A stretch of 64,000 bases of DNA from Pseudonocardia sp. SCN 73-27 (GTDB taxonomy: Bacteria; Actinomycetota; Actinomycetes; Mycobacteriales; Pseudonocardiaceae). Each line of letters begins with the position of its first letter. The stretch's first letter is position 1. Shown here one piece after another: positions 52,535 to 61,617 of this stretch. The notes beneath the pieces are model-generated. The model did not search any database and was not told where the DNA came from. It saw nothing but the letters and a program-made list of their open reading frames with translations. A program made the translations under genes and the position numbers. The stretch is taken from the NCBI GenBank assembly GCA_001725415.1, contig MEGH01000005.1, positions 197,218 to 261,217 of the forward strand. Direction: 5' to 3'.

Positions 52535-52644
52535 TCCCGTCTCCTGTCCCGCCCGACACCGGGCGATCGCCTGATCCACGCACCGGACAGCTCCGCCGAT
52601 GAGCGCGGTCGGAACGCTAGGTCGGGCACCGCGCGGACGACCAT

Positions 52645-52658
52645 CGGTCAGCTGACCG
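52645..52658. promoter_or_regulatory. 14-bp perfect palindrome, operator candidate
   Basis: CGGTCAGCTGACCG lies in the 198-bp gap between the divergent cysteine hydrolase and LuxR-type genes. Size and symmetry fit a LuxR/NarL-type dimer site. Confidence 0.5.
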
Positions 52659-52732
52659 ACTTTGCCGCTCAGCGGGGTCCCGCGGCCACCGGGCCCGGGT
52701 AGGGTCCGGTCAGACCCACGGCGGGAGGTCCC

Positions 52733-53434
52733 ATGGACGATCCCTCGGCACGCACACCGCGGTCCCCCTGCGATCGCATGGAGTCGTTCCTCGACGAGCT
52801 GAGCAGGCACGTCCCCTACGCGGCCGCGCTCGTGACCGCGCACGACCCGAAGCGCAAGCAGCACGTCACCGTCGCCAACCACGGCTACCCCGCGGACGTC
52901 GTCGGCTACGTCCTCGACCACTACATCCCGGCCGACCCGAGCTTCCGGCTCGCCGCCTCCCACCCCGACGACGTCCTGCACTGGGACACGCTCCCCGAGT
53001 TCCGCCGCAGCCCGATCGCGACCGACGTCCTCGTCCCCTCCGGCTTCCACCAGGGCTCGTCGATGGTGCTCGACGACCGCGCCGGCCGCACCATCGGGAC
53101 GCTGCACGTCAGCCTCGACGAGTCGCTGGTCACCCCCACCACGCTCGGCGTCCTCGCCCGCGCCCGCCGCGGCGCGGTCCCGCTCGTCGCCGCCCAGCGC
53201 ATGCGGCTGGCCACGACGCTCTCCGCCCGCGAGCTCGAGGTGCTCCGCCACATGGGCGCAGGGCTCAACAACGCCGAGATCGCCGCGGAGCTGTGGGTCT
53301 CGCGCCGGACCGTCGCGACCCACGTCGAGCACATCCTGCGCAAGCTGGGCGCGGGCAACCGCGTCCAGGCCGTCGTGCGGGCCATCGCGATCGGCCTGGT
53401 GTCGCCCTACGCCGAGTTCGAGACGAACTTCTGA
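52733..53434 (+). CDS. LuxR-family regulator with GAF-like sensor domain
   Basis: A 233-residue protein. Residues about 15-145 form a GAF-like sensor (AALVTAHDPKRKQHVTVANHGYPADVV, GSSMVLDDRAGRTIGTLHVSLDE). The C-terminal helix-turn-helix is of LuxR/NarL type (LSARELEVLRHMGAGLNNAEIAAELWVSRRTVATHVEHILRKLGAGNR). No receiver domain, so it likely senses a small molecule directly. ATG 52733. Probably regulates the divergent hydrolase. Confidence 0.87.
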   Translation: MDDPSARTPRSPCDRMESFLDELSRHVPYAAALVTAHDPKRKQHVTVANHGYPADVVGYVLDHYIPADPSFRLAASHPDDVLHWDTLPEFRRSPIATDVLVPSGFHQGSSMVLDDRAGRTIGTLHVSLDESLVTPTTLGVLARARRGAVPLVAAQRMRLATTLSARELEVLRHMGAGLNNAEIAAELWVSRRTVATHVEHILRKLGAGNRVQAVVRAIAIGLVSPYAEFETNF

Positions 53435-53489
53435 CGCCTGGGACCCTCTCGGCCCTGCCGCACCAGCGCAACCGGGCTTATCGTGCGGT

Positions 53490-54158
53490 GTGCTCGTCCA
53501 GCCGATGGCGTCGCTGACCGACCTCGCGCTGGGGTTGGTCACGCTCGTCCTGGTGCCGCGGCTGCCCCGGGACGTCGTCGGGGCGCGGTACTGGCGCGCC
53601 GCGTTCATCTGGGCGGCGGTGACCGCGATCGCGGGCGCGGTCTACCACGGGTTCCTCGTCGACCTCCCCCGGATCGGCACGATCACGTGGGCCGTCATGA
53701 GCACCATGGTCGTCGTCGTCATGTCGTTCATGCTGGCGGCGACCGTGGTGCAGGTCCTCGGCCCGAGCCGCGCCGCCTGGTTCTGGCCGCTGCGCCTGCT
53801 GGGCGTCGGGGCCTACCTGGTCATCGCCGCCACCGGCAGTCCCAGCATCACGGCGATCATGCTGTGCGAGAGCATCACGATGGCCTGCATCATCGGTCTC
53901 TGGGTGTGGGCGTGGCGACGCCGGCACCCGGCAGCCCTGGCGATGCTGGTCGCAATCGGCGCGAGCATCGCGGCCGCGATGTTCCGGCTGGTGCCGGGTG
54001 CGGCGGCGCTGCTGTGGACGGACCCCGACTCCGCCTACCACCTGGGACAGATCGTCGGGATCGTGCTGCTGTCCCGGGCCGTCGCGGGTAGCGGGTCCGT
54101 CGCTGCATCCGGCCCCGGGCCCCACGCCGATGCACCCTCGCGGCGGTTCCGCCGATGA
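53490..54158 (+). CDS. polytopic membrane protein, unknown function
   Basis: A 222-residue protein with about six membrane helices (LTDLALGLVTLVLV, AAFIWAAVTAIAGAVYHGFLV, TWAVMSTMVVVVMSFMLAATVV, LLGVGAYLVIAAT, ITMACIIGLWVWAW, ALAMLVAIGASIAAAMF). It resembles the DUF6962-type family by layout (YHGF in helix 2, DSAYHLGQIVGIVLL near the end). No catalytic motif. GTG 53490; ATG 53505 is possible. Confidence 0.65.
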   Translation: MLVQPMASLTDLALGLVTLVLVPRLPRDVVGARYWRAAFIWAAVTAIAGAVYHGFLVDLPRIGTITWAVMSTMVVVVMSFMLAATVVQVLGPSRAAWFWPLRLLGVGAYLVIAATGSPSITAIMLCESITMACIIGLWVWAWRRRHPAALAMLVAIGASIAAAMFRLVPGAAALLWTDPDSAYHLGQIVGIVLLSRAVAGSGSVAASGPGPHADAPSRRFRR

Positions 54159-54408
54159 GTCTCGCCGCGCGGCGGATGGGGCAGAAGGTGCGCGACGCGG
54201 TTCACCCTGACCAGGCGATGCTGCCGGTTGCGCCCTCCATTAACTTCTGCGGCTTCCCCGGCTCGCCTTCGAGGAGGCCGTGGAGGGCACATCGTGTCTT
54301 CTCGATGTCGAGGAGGGCGATGACAGCTTCCTGACCGCCACACTGCTCGAAGTTACGGACGAAACGCGGGAGATGTCTGTCGGGCCGGAGCGCAGAAGGG
54401 ACCTGACG

Positions 54409-56082
54409 ATGGCGGACACGGCAGACGCGGTGAGCGCTGCGCCTGGCACGTCGACCAAACCGTCGGTTCGTTGGGTACCGCTGATCGCACTGGGAGTCGC
54501 CCAGTTCGTGATGGTGCTCGACCAGTCGGTGATGAATGTGTCGATCAGCACGCTGGTCGCCGAATTCGACACGACGGTGACGACGATCCAAGCAGTCATC
54601 ACGCTGTACTGCCTGGTCATGGCGATGTTCATGCTGACGGGCGCCAAGGTCGGTGACATCATCGGTCGGCGCCGCGCGTTCGTCGTCGGCCTGATCATCT
54701 ACGGATGCGGTTCGCTGATGACCGCATTGGCACCGACCGTGGCCGTGCTGACCCTCGGCTGGTCGATCCTCGAAGGAATCGGCGCGTCGCTGGTTCTGCC
54801 GGCGCTGGCCGCGCTCATCGCCGGGAACTTCACCGGAGCCGCCCGGAAGGTCGCCTACGCGGTCATCGGCGGCGTCGCCGGGGCCGGCATCGCTGTCGGC
54901 CCGATTCTCGGCGGCTGGGCGACGACGGAGCTGACCTGGCGGATCGTGTTCGCCGGCGAGGTCGTGCTGGTCCTGTTCATCCTCGCCGTGACCGGCAAGG
55001 TCGCCGATGCCGTGCGCAGTGGACCGAAACCGCGGCTGGACTACCTGGGCGCCGCCATGTCGGCCGTGGGGCTCGGCGTCATCGTGCTCGGTACGTTGCA
55101 GTCGAGCACCTGGGGCTGGGTGGTACCGAAGGACTCCCCGATCGCTCCGCTGGGCTTCTCTCTCACCATGTGGATGATCACCGCGGGAGCCGTCCTGCTC
55201 TGGGCCTTCACGGTATGGCAGCGCCATCGGGAGAAGACCGGGGCGGACCCGCTCGTGCACCTGAGCCTCGTGCGGATACCGCCCCTGCGCTCGGGCCTGG
55301 CCGGGCTGTTCAGCCAGAACCTCATCCTCATGGGCGTCTTCTTCGTGGTGCCGCTGTACCTGCAACTCGTACTCGGCCTGAACGCGCTGCAGACCGGCAT
55401 CAAGATGCTGCCCATCTCGATCACCATGTTCCTGGCCGCCGCGGCCGGCTCGCGGCTGTCGTCGCGCTTCACCGTGCGCGGGATCGTCCGAACCGGGCTC
55501 GCCACCACGGTGGTGGCGATCGTGATCCTGATCGCCACGGTCCAACCGCAACTCCGGGACGCCGGGTTCGCCGTCTCGATGGCGATCCTCGGCGCCGGGA
55601 TGGGGCTCATCGCGTCCCAACTCGGCAACGTCGTGCAGTCCTCGGTCGACGCCTCCGGGCGCGGCGAGGCCGGCGGCCTGCAGTACACCGGGCAACAGCT
55701 CGGCTCCTCCCTCGGCGTCGCACTGATCGGTGCGATCGTGCTCACCGGACTGACCAGCGGGTTCGTCACCACCGTCGAGGCCGATCCACGGATCACCGCC
55801 GAGGTCTCCGCACAGGTGGGTGTCGCCGTCGAAAGCGGTATCGACTTCGTGTCGACCGATCAGGTGCAGGCTGCCGCCGAGCAGGCCGGACTCGACCCGG
55901 CCGCCACCACGGCGATTGCGGACAACTACAGCAAGGCCCAGCTCCGCTCGCTGAAGGTCGGCTTGCTGGCCGCGGCTCTGCTCGCTCTGCTTGCGCTGAT
56001 GTCCACCCGGCATCTTCCGCACGACCCACCAACCAGGCCGCGCAGGGACGAGGAGGCAGCGGATCCCCCGTCGTCCACCTGA
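54409..56082 (+). CDS. DHA2-family (EmrB/QacA) MFS efflux transporter
   Basis: A 557-residue 14-helix MFS protein. Motif C-type VLDQSVMNVSISTLVAEFD lies in TM1, LTGAKVGDIIGRRRAFVVG is motif A, and GGVAGAGIAVGPILGGW is the antiporter motif of drug exporters. ATG 54409 follows AGAAGGGA; an alternative GTG at 54280 behind GAGGAGG adds 43 hydrophilic residues. Its base use is less GC-extreme than the flanking genes, and an integrase relic and a tRNA follow, so it may be cargo of an old element. Confidence 0.88.
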   Translation: MADTADAVSAAPGTSTKPSVRWVPLIALGVAQFVMVLDQSVMNVSISTLVAEFDTTVTTIQAVITLYCLVMAMFMLTGAKVGDIIGRRRAFVVGLIIYGCGSLMTALAPTVAVLTLGWSILEGIGASLVLPALAALIAGNFTGAARKVAYAVIGGVAGAGIAVGPILGGWATTELTWRIVFAGEVVLVLFILAVTGKVADAVRSGPKPRLDYLGAAMSAVGLGVIVLGTLQSSTWGWVVPKDSPIAPLGFSLTMWMITAGAVLLWAFTVWQRHREKTGADPLVHLSLVRIPPLRSGLAGLFSQNLILMGVFFVVPLYLQLVLGLNALQTGIKMLPISITMFLAAAAGSRLSSRFTVRGIVRTGLATTVVAIVILIATVQPQLRDAGFAVSMAILGAGMGLIASQLGNVVQSSVDASGRGEAGGLQYTGQQLGSSLGVALIGAIVLTGLTSGFVTTVEADPRITAEVSAQVGVAVESGIDFVSTDQVQAAAEQAGLDPAATTAIADNYSKAQLRSLKVGLLAAALLALLALMSTRHLPHDPPTRPRRDEEAADPPSST

Positions 56083-56228
56083 GCGGAGCGGACGGCTGAG
56101 ACGCGGGGCACGCCTCAGCCACCGAGACCCCGTCCGCCGCGCTACATGCCGGCCGGCCACACGAGCAGCGCTCGCGACTGGGACACCGATCGACAACTCC
56201 CCACAGGTGCCGGCAACCCTCAGCCAGC

Positions 56229-56428
56229 GATCCGCTGCACGACGCCCTGCACAGCTACGCCACAGCGGCGTTGCGGCCGGGGTGCCGGCAAGGTCGTCGG
56301 CGAGCGGCTGGGGCACTCGTCGGGCCCGTCGACCCAGGGCACCGTCGAAGACGTCATCCCGGGACGGACGAACACGCCGCACGCAGGTCGCCGCGACGGC
56401 GGCCCTGGGCCGCGGACGATTTCCGTGA
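56229..56428 (+). pseudogene. tyrosine integrase C-terminal relic beside tRNA-fMet
   Basis: Spread over three frames are DPLHDALHSYATAALRPG, KVVGERLGHSSG, VIPG, TDEHAA and QVAATAALGRG. These correspond in order to the C-terminus of phage/actinomycete tyrosine recombinases (LHDLRHTYAT, VVSERLGHSS, TYxHVxPG, tail). The catalytic R of LRH and the Tyr of TYxH are lost. Small indels and a stop make it dead. Reading toward the 3' end of tRNA-fMet 97 bp away fits the usual int-att arrangement. The rest of 56083-56480 shows nothing else recognisable. Confidence 0.65.
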
Positions 56429-56480
56429 CCACCGCCGTGACCGTCGGGCCGATTCACCGCTGACGTGGGCACTCACACAA

Positions 56481-56519
56481 CCAGAAGGACCCTGACCGTG
56501 CTGGTCAGGGTCCTTCTGG
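56481..56519 (-). terminator. perfect hairpin downstream of tRNA-fMet
   Basis: CCAGAAGGACCCTGACC (56481-56497), loop GTGCT, and its exact reverse complement (56503-56519). On the minus strand it follows the tRNA 3' end by 5 nt, so it probably terminates that transcript. Confidence 0.85.
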
Positions 56520-56524
56520 GGTAG

Positions 56525-56598
56525 TAGCGGGGGTAGGATTCGAACCTACGACCTCTGGGTTATGAGCCCAGCGAGCTACCGAGCTGCTCCACCCCGCG
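56525..56598 (-). tRNA. initiator tRNA-fMet (CAT)
   Basis: Minus-strand CGCGGGG...CCCCGCT with the unpaired C1-T72 end, D-arm AGCAGCTCGGTAGCTC, anticodon CAT in loop CTCATAA, and the three G-C pairs GGG/CCC of the anticodon stem that mark initiator tRNA. T-arm GTAGGTTCGAATCCTAC. CCA is not encoded. It is the likely attachment site for the relic beside it. Confidence 0.96.
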
Positions 56599-56810
56599 CC
56601 GTTCACTGCGTCGTGCTCGTGCAGTGCGTTGTTGCTGTTGTAGGTAGAACAGTACACCCGCCGGAAACGTTCCCGCACCCGGGGGGCAACCCGCTCCGAC
56701 CTGCGGCGATGCAGCGTGGAGGCCCGTCTACCGGGACGAACGCCGCATGGACGTCTTCCGGTGTCTCCGGTCACATCTGTTGATCTTCGCTCGGAGCGGC
56801 CGACACACGA

Positions 56811-56847
56811 CGACGCCCCGCCCGGCGGGAGGCCGGACGGGGCGTCG
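56811..56847 (-). terminator. hairpin after UPF0182 gene
   Basis: CGACGCCCCG (56811-56820) and CGGGGCGTCG (56838-56847) pair perfectly; the 17-nt loop can pair further (CCGGC with GCCGG). It lies 12 bp beyond the stop of the minus-strand UPF0182 gene. The remaining gap up to the tRNA shows no gene. Confidence 0.75.
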
Positions 56848-56859
56848 GTCGGTGGTGCG

Positions 56860-59757
56860 TCAGCCGCCCTGAGCGGCCTGGAACTTCTTGACGGCGGCGT
56901 CGAGCGCGGCGAGCGCCTGCCCCTGGGCCGCGAAGTCACCGGACTGCTGAGCCGCCTTGAGCTGGTTCAGCGCCTGCGAGATCTCTGCCGCCGCGGCCGA
57001 GGCCGCCGGGTTGGCGCCGCCCCCGGCGCCCGGGTTGGGCGGCGGGCTGGTGCCCGTGTCGGTCGGCGGCGGCGCACCTCCGCCGCCCTGCGCCACACCT
57101 CCACCGGCCCCGGCGCCGAACACCTGGTCGAGCGCCGTCGCGAGGTTGGCGTCGTAGCCGACTCTGCCGCCGTAGCTCACCAGCACTCTGGCCAGCTGCG
57201 GATAGGAGGAGTCCTGCCCGGCTCTCTCGATGTAGACCGGTTCGACGTAGAGCAGGCCGCCGGCGACGGGCAACGTCAGCAGGTTGCCGTAGTCGATCGT
57301 GGTCTGGTTCTGTCTCAGCAGGTTGAGCTCCTGCGACACGGTCGGTGAGCCGAGGAACTGTGCCTGTACCTGCTGTGGGCCGAGTGTCTGCGTGTCGGCG
57401 GGGAGCTGCAGGATCGTGATCTTGCCGTAGTTCTCCGGATCGGAGTCCGCCGTCATGTAGGCGGCGAGGAACTGTCTCTGCAGGCTCACCAGCGCGCTGG
57501 TGAGCTGGAACGACGCACCCTGCTGGTTGGGCAGGCCCGCGAGCAGGTAGTACGGCGGCTGCGGTTCCTGACCCGAGCCGGTGTTGCCCTGCACCGTCGG
57601 GTCGGAGGGGACGTCCCAGAACGACACCGTCGAGAAGAACTCGCCCGGGTTGGTGACGTGATAGCGGGTCAGCAGCTGGCGCTGGACCTTGAACTGGTCC
57701 TCGGGGTACCGGAAGTGCTCGCGCAGCTCGGGGCTGATCGCCGAGCTGGGCTGCACGGTGCCGGGGAAGACCTTCTCCCACGTCTTGAGCACGGGGTCGT
57801 TGTCGTCGAACGAGTAGAGCGTGACGGTGCCGTCGTAGGCGTCGACGGTGGCCTTCACCGAGTTGCGCAGGTAGCTGACGTCGGTGTCGGGCAGCCGTTG
57901 GACGCCACCCTGCAGGCTGTCGCGTGTGGCGTCGCCGAGCGGGACCTGCTGGGCGTAGGGGTACTGCTTGAGCGTCGTGTAGCCGTCGACGATCCACTGG
58001 ATCTTGCCGTCGACGACGGCAGGGTACGGGTCGCCGTCGACGGTCAGCCAGGGTGCGACGTTCTTGACGCGCTCCAACGGGTCGCGGTTGAAGATGATCT
58101 TCGACTCGTCGTTGATCGAGTCGTTGAACAGGATCCGGATCTCGCCGTTGTCGATGGCGAAGACGAGGCGGTTGAAGAAGTTGCCGAGGGAGACGCCGCC
58201 CTTGCCGGTGTAGGTGTACTGCTGGCTGTCGGAGTCGTACTCGCGGGCGGCGGCACCGGGCCGGGCGCCGACGATCGAGTAGTCCTTGATCAGCTCGCCG
58301 TAGTAGATGCGCGGCTGGGTGACGTCGATGGCGCCCTTGGTCGTCGTGTCACTGACCGTGAACTCGGGCAGGCCGCCGCGGCCGCCGGTGTCCTCGAGCG
58401 CGGCGTTGACCTTGTTGGCCGGCGCGGCGACGAACCCGTTGCCGTGGGTGTAGACGAGGTGGCGGTTGATCCAGTCGGTCTGGTTGCCGACGAGGCCGCT
58501 GCTGTCGAGCTCGCGGGCTGCGACGACGTAGTCCTGCGTCTCGTTGTTGACGGTGTACCGGTCGATGTCGAGCTTGTCCGGGAAGCCGTAGAAGTTGCGA
58601 CGCTGCTGGAGCTGCGTGAACGTCTTGGTGAGCTTCGCCGGGTCGAGCAGCCGGATGTTCGGGATGGTCGAGGTGTCGGAGCGCACGGCGGCCGGGGTGG
58701 CCGTCGACGTGCCCGAGTAGGGCTCGACGGTCACCTTGTCGTCGGTGAGCCCGAACGCTTGTCGTGTGGCCTCGATGTTGCGGGAGATCGACGGCGCCTC
58801 GCGCTCGTTGGCGTTGGGGCCGACGACGAACTGCTGCAGGATCGCGGGCCACGCGGCGCCGACGAGGACGCTGGACAGCACGAGCAGGACCAGCGCGATG
58901 GCGGGCAGCTGCAGGTTGCGCCGGAAGATCGACACGAAGAACGCGATGGCGCAGATGAGCGAGATGAACAGCAGGATGAGCTTGGCCGGCATCACCGCGT
59001 TGAGGTCGGTGTAGGTGGCGCCGTTGAAGTTCGGGTTGCGGTCGGAAAAGAGCAACTCGTAGCGGTCGAAGAAGTAGGCGAGCGCCTTGAGCAGCACGAA
59101 CACGCCGGCGAGCGTCGCGAGGTGGGCGCGCGCCGCCGAGGAGATCTGACCGGAGCGGCCGGAGAGGCGGATGCCGCCGAAGAGATAGTGCGTGATCAGC
59201 GCGGCGACGAACGAGAGGGCGACGCCGACCATGACCCAGTCGAGCAGCAGCCGGTAGAACGGCAGGTCGAACGCGTAGAAGCTGACGTCCTTGCCGAACT
59301 GCGGATCGGTGATCCCGAACGAGGTGCCGTGCAGGAACATCTGCACGGTCTGCCAGTCGCCCTGCGCGGCGAGACCCGCGATGAGGCCGACGACGACGGG
59401 GATGGCGATGGCGAAGAGCCGCAGCCGCTGGATGATCACCGTGCGGTAGCGGGCGATCGGGTCCTCGGGGCCGGACACGGGCACGAAGACCGGCCGGAAC
59501 CGGTAGGCGAGCCACATCGACAGCCAGACGAGGCCGCCGATCAGCAGGCCTCCGAGCACGAACTGGACGGTGCGGGTGAACAGCACCGTCGAGAACACCG
59601 AGCGGAAGCCGACCTCGCCGTACCACAGCCAGTTGACGTAGAAGTCGATCAGCCGGGAGCCGCCCAGGAACAGCACGACCACGATCGCCGCGATGATGAG
59701 CAGGATCCGGGGGCGGCGAGGTATGGATGGCACCGCCGCTGGGGGCCGTGTGGCCAC
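56860..59757 (-). CDS. UPF0182-family membrane protein
   Basis: A 965-residue protein with about seven N-terminal membrane helices (ILLIIAAIVVVLFLGGSRLIDFYVNWLWYGEVGF is the first) and a long extracytoplasmic part from about residue 330 (ISRNIEATRQAFGL, YVNWLW, YTGKGGVSLG, QFKVQRQLLTRYHV). The C-terminal 60 residues are Pro/Gly/Ala-rich and end in a helix. This is UPF0182, homologous to Rv3193c. The PDZ/Lon-like gene usually beside it in mycobacteria is missing here. Function unknown; GTG 59757. Confidence 0.93.
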   Translation of the reverse strand: MATRPPAAVPSIPRRPRILLIIAAIVVVLFLGGSRLIDFYVNWLWYGEVGFRSVFSTVLFTRTVQFVLGGLLIGGLVWLSMWLAYRFRPVFVPVSGPEDPIARYRTVIIQRLRLFAIAIPVVVGLIAGLAAQGDWQTVQMFLHGTSFGITDPQFGKDVSFYAFDLPFYRLLLDWVMVGVALSFVAALITHYLFGGIRLSGRSGQISSAARAHLATLAGVFVLLKALAYFFDRYELLFSDRNPNFNGATYTDLNAVMPAKLILLFISLICAIAFFVSIFRRNLQLPAIALVLLVLSSVLVGAAWPAILQQFVVGPNANEREAPSISRNIEATRQAFGLTDDKVTVEPYSGTSTATPAAVRSDTSTIPNIRLLDPAKLTKTFTQLQQRRNFYGFPDKLDIDRYTVNNETQDYVVAARELDSSGLVGNQTDWINRHLVYTHGNGFVAAPANKVNAALEDTGGRGGLPEFTVSDTTTKGAIDVTQPRIYYGELIKDYSIVGARPGAAAREYDSDSQQYTYTGKGGVSLGNFFNRLVFAIDNGEIRILFNDSINDESKIIFNRDPLERVKNVAPWLTVDGDPYPAVVDGKIQWIVDGYTTLKQYPYAQQVPLGDATRDSLQGGVQRLPDTDVSYLRNSVKATVDAYDGTVTLYSFDDNDPVLKTWEKVFPGTVQPSSAISPELREHFRYPEDQFKVQRQLLTRYHVTNPGEFFSTVSFWDVPSDPTVQGNTGSGQEPQPPYYLLAGLPNQQGASFQLTSALVSLQRQFLAAYMTADSDPENYGKITILQLPADTQTLGPQQVQAQFLGSPTVSQELNLLRQNQTTIDYGNLLTLPVAGGLLYVEPVYIERAGQDSSYPQLARVLVSYGGRVGYDANLATALDQVFGAGAGGGVAQGGGGAPPPTDTGTSPPPNPGAGGGANPAASAAAAEISQALNQLKAAQQSGDFAAQGQALAALDAAVKKFQAAQGG

Positions 59758-60073
59758 GGGTCACGCTCCTGACGTCGTAAGGCGAACTGCCGCGGGCGCG
59801 CGCCGGCCACCATGGCCGCGACAACGCGAGAGTCGCCGGCAGCCGCACGGACGGCGCGCCCTGACGTGCCAACTCTACGGAAGGGGCGTGTGGTTCCCGT
59901 TGCGTGGGCCACGTTGGCAAATCGTGACAATTCGGATCCGGCTCGTTCGTGGACGCCGAGCGCGACCTCCGACGTCCTCGACCGGTGCCCGGGCACCTCG
60001 TCCGGGGCAACGCTGTGCGCGAACAGCGACGATCCACATCCCCGGGGGTGGCGAGCCCGCGTACCGTGGTGAC
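59758..60073. promoter_or_regulatory. 316-bp divergent promoter region
   Basis: Separates the UPF0182 and DUF2342 genes; no gene seen. The stretch around 59908-59940 (CACGTTGGCAAATCGTGACAATTCGG) is the most AT-rich and the most probable promoter site, but no paired -35/-10 stands out. Confidence 0.35.
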
Positions 60074-61582
60074 ATGAGTGACGTCCCCTTCGGCTTCGGA
60101 CCGCAAGACCGCGACAAGGACCGCGACCGGCCCGGTGACGGCGAGGGCTCCGAGCCCAAGGGGCCCCAGGACCCGTTCGGTTTCGGCAACCTGCCGGGCA
60201 TGCCGCCCGGCGGGATCCCCGGAATGCCCGGTGGTTTCCCCGGGATGCCCGGCGCGGGTGGCCCCGGCGGCTTCGACATGAGCCAGCTCGGGCAGATGCT
60301 CACCCAGCTCGGGCAGATGCTCAGCCACGCCCAGACCGGTGGGGGTGGCGACGGCCCGGTCAACTACGACCTCGCCGCCCAGATCGCCACGCAGGCGCTG
60401 GCACAGAAGACGTCGTCGCTGACCGACGCGCAGCGCAGCGCCGTCCGCGACGCGGTGGCACTGGCCCAGCTGTGGCTCGACGAGGCCACGGAGTTCCCGG
60501 CGGCGTCGTCGGAGGCCGTGGCCTGGACGCCCACCGACTGGGTGAAGTCGAGCATGCCGACGTGGAAGCGCATGTGCGACCCCGTCGCGCGTCGGGTGTC
60601 GAGCGCCTGGGTGGAGGGACTGCCGGAGCAGGCCAAGCAGGCGGCAGGCCCGATGCTCGCGATGGTCGGGCAGATGGGCGGGCTCGCGTTCGGCAGCCAG
60701 CTCGGCAACGGCCTGGGCGAGCTCGCCGCCGAGGTGCTCACCTCCACCGACATCGGCTTTCCGGTCGGCCCGTCGGGCACGGCGGCGCTGCTGCCCGAGG
60801 CGATCGAGAAGTTCACCGAGGGCCTCGACCGTCCGGCCAACGAGGTCATGATCTTCCTCGCCGCCCGTGAGGCCGCGCACCAGCGGCTGTTCACGCACGT
60901 GCCGTGGCTGCGGGAGCGGCTGCTCGGCGCGGTGGAGCAGTACGCGCAGGGCATCTCCGTCGACACCTCGCGGATCGAGGAGCTGGCCTCGTCGATCGAC
61001 CCGTCGAACCCGGAGTCGATACAGGAGGCAATGCAGGGCGGCATGTTCGAGCCGCAGACGACGCCTGAGCAGAAGGCGGCGCTCGCGCGGCTGGAGACGC
61101 TGCTGGCCCTCGTCGAGGGCTGGGTCGACGCGGTCGTCGCGCAGGCGGTCGGTGATCGGCTGCCGGGCGCGGAGGCGCTGCGGGAGACGCTGCGGCGCAG
61201 GCGCGCCTCGGGCGGCCCGGCCGAGCAGGCCTTCGCGACGGTCGTCGGACTGGAGCTGCGGCCGCGGCGGCTGCGTGCGGCCGCCGAGCTGTGGAGGCTG
61301 CTGGGCGAGCAGCGCGGCGTCGCGGGCCGCGACGCGCTCTGGGCGCACCCCGACCTCGTCCCCACCGCCGACGACCTCGACGACCCGGCCGGTTTCGTTG
61401 CCGGTTCCGACGACTCGGACCCGATCGCGGAGATCGAGCGTCAGCTCCAGCGCGACCGCGAGAACGACGCGGCGATGGACGCGGCCAAGGAGGCCGCCGA
61501 GCGTCGCGAAGCGGCCCAGCGGGAGCAGGACGCGGCCTCGGACACGTCCGAGAAGGACGACGAGAAGCCCACCGAGGACTGA
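60074..61582 (+). CDS. DUF2342 zincin-like metallopeptidase family protein
   Basis: A 502-residue protein. The first 90 residues are a Pro/Gly/Met-rich low-complexity leader (GMPPGGIPGMPGGFPGMPG). The DUF2342 domain follows: LWLDEATEFPAASSEAVAW, FGSQLGNGLGELAAEVL, EVMIFLAAREAAHQRLFTHVPWL and RLETLLALVEGWVDAVV. The REAAH...EG pattern stands in for the zincin HExxH...E of relatives. Homologue of Rv3195. The acidic C-terminal tail is coiled-coil-like. Sits between UPF0182 and ThiF/ABC1 genes as in mycobacteria. Confidence 0.9.
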   Translation: MSDVPFGFGPQDRDKDRDRPGDGEGSEPKGPQDPFGFGNLPGMPPGGIPGMPGGFPGMPGAGGPGGFDMSQLGQMLTQLGQMLSHAQTGGGGDGPVNYDLAAQIATQALAQKTSSLTDAQRSAVRDAVALAQLWLDEATEFPAASSEAVAWTPTDWVKSSMPTWKRMCDPVARRVSSAWVEGLPEQAKQAAGPMLAMVGQMGGLAFGSQLGNGLGELAAEVLTSTDIGFPVGPSGTAALLPEAIEKFTEGLDRPANEVMIFLAAREAAHQRLFTHVPWLRERLLGAVEQYAQGISVDTSRIEELASSIDPSNPESIQEAMQGGMFEPQTTPEQKAALARLETLLALVEGWVDAVVAQAVGDRLPGAEALRETLRRRRASGGPAEQAFATVVGLELRPRRLRAAAELWRLLGEQRGVAGRDALWAHPDLVPTADDLDDPAGFVAGSDDSDPIAEIERQLQRDRENDAAMDAAKEAAERREAAQREQDAASDTSEKDDEKPTED

Positions 61583-61590
61583 GCCGGGAT

Positions 61591-61617
61591 CCCGCGGCGG
61601 GGTCAGCCCGCCGCGGG
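61591..61617. terminator. perfect hairpin between convergent genes
   Basis: CCCGCGGCGGG (61591-61601), loop GTCAG, CCCGCCGCGGG (61607-61617). It starts 8 bp after the DUF2342 stop and contains the stop codon of the M48-type gene, so it serves both. Confidence 0.8.

Noticed and set aside
56146..56463. A 105-codon plus-strand ORF upstream of tRNA-fMet as a real gene
   Set aside because: Only part of it resembles protein, and matching integrase segments fall in other frames, so it is a relic.
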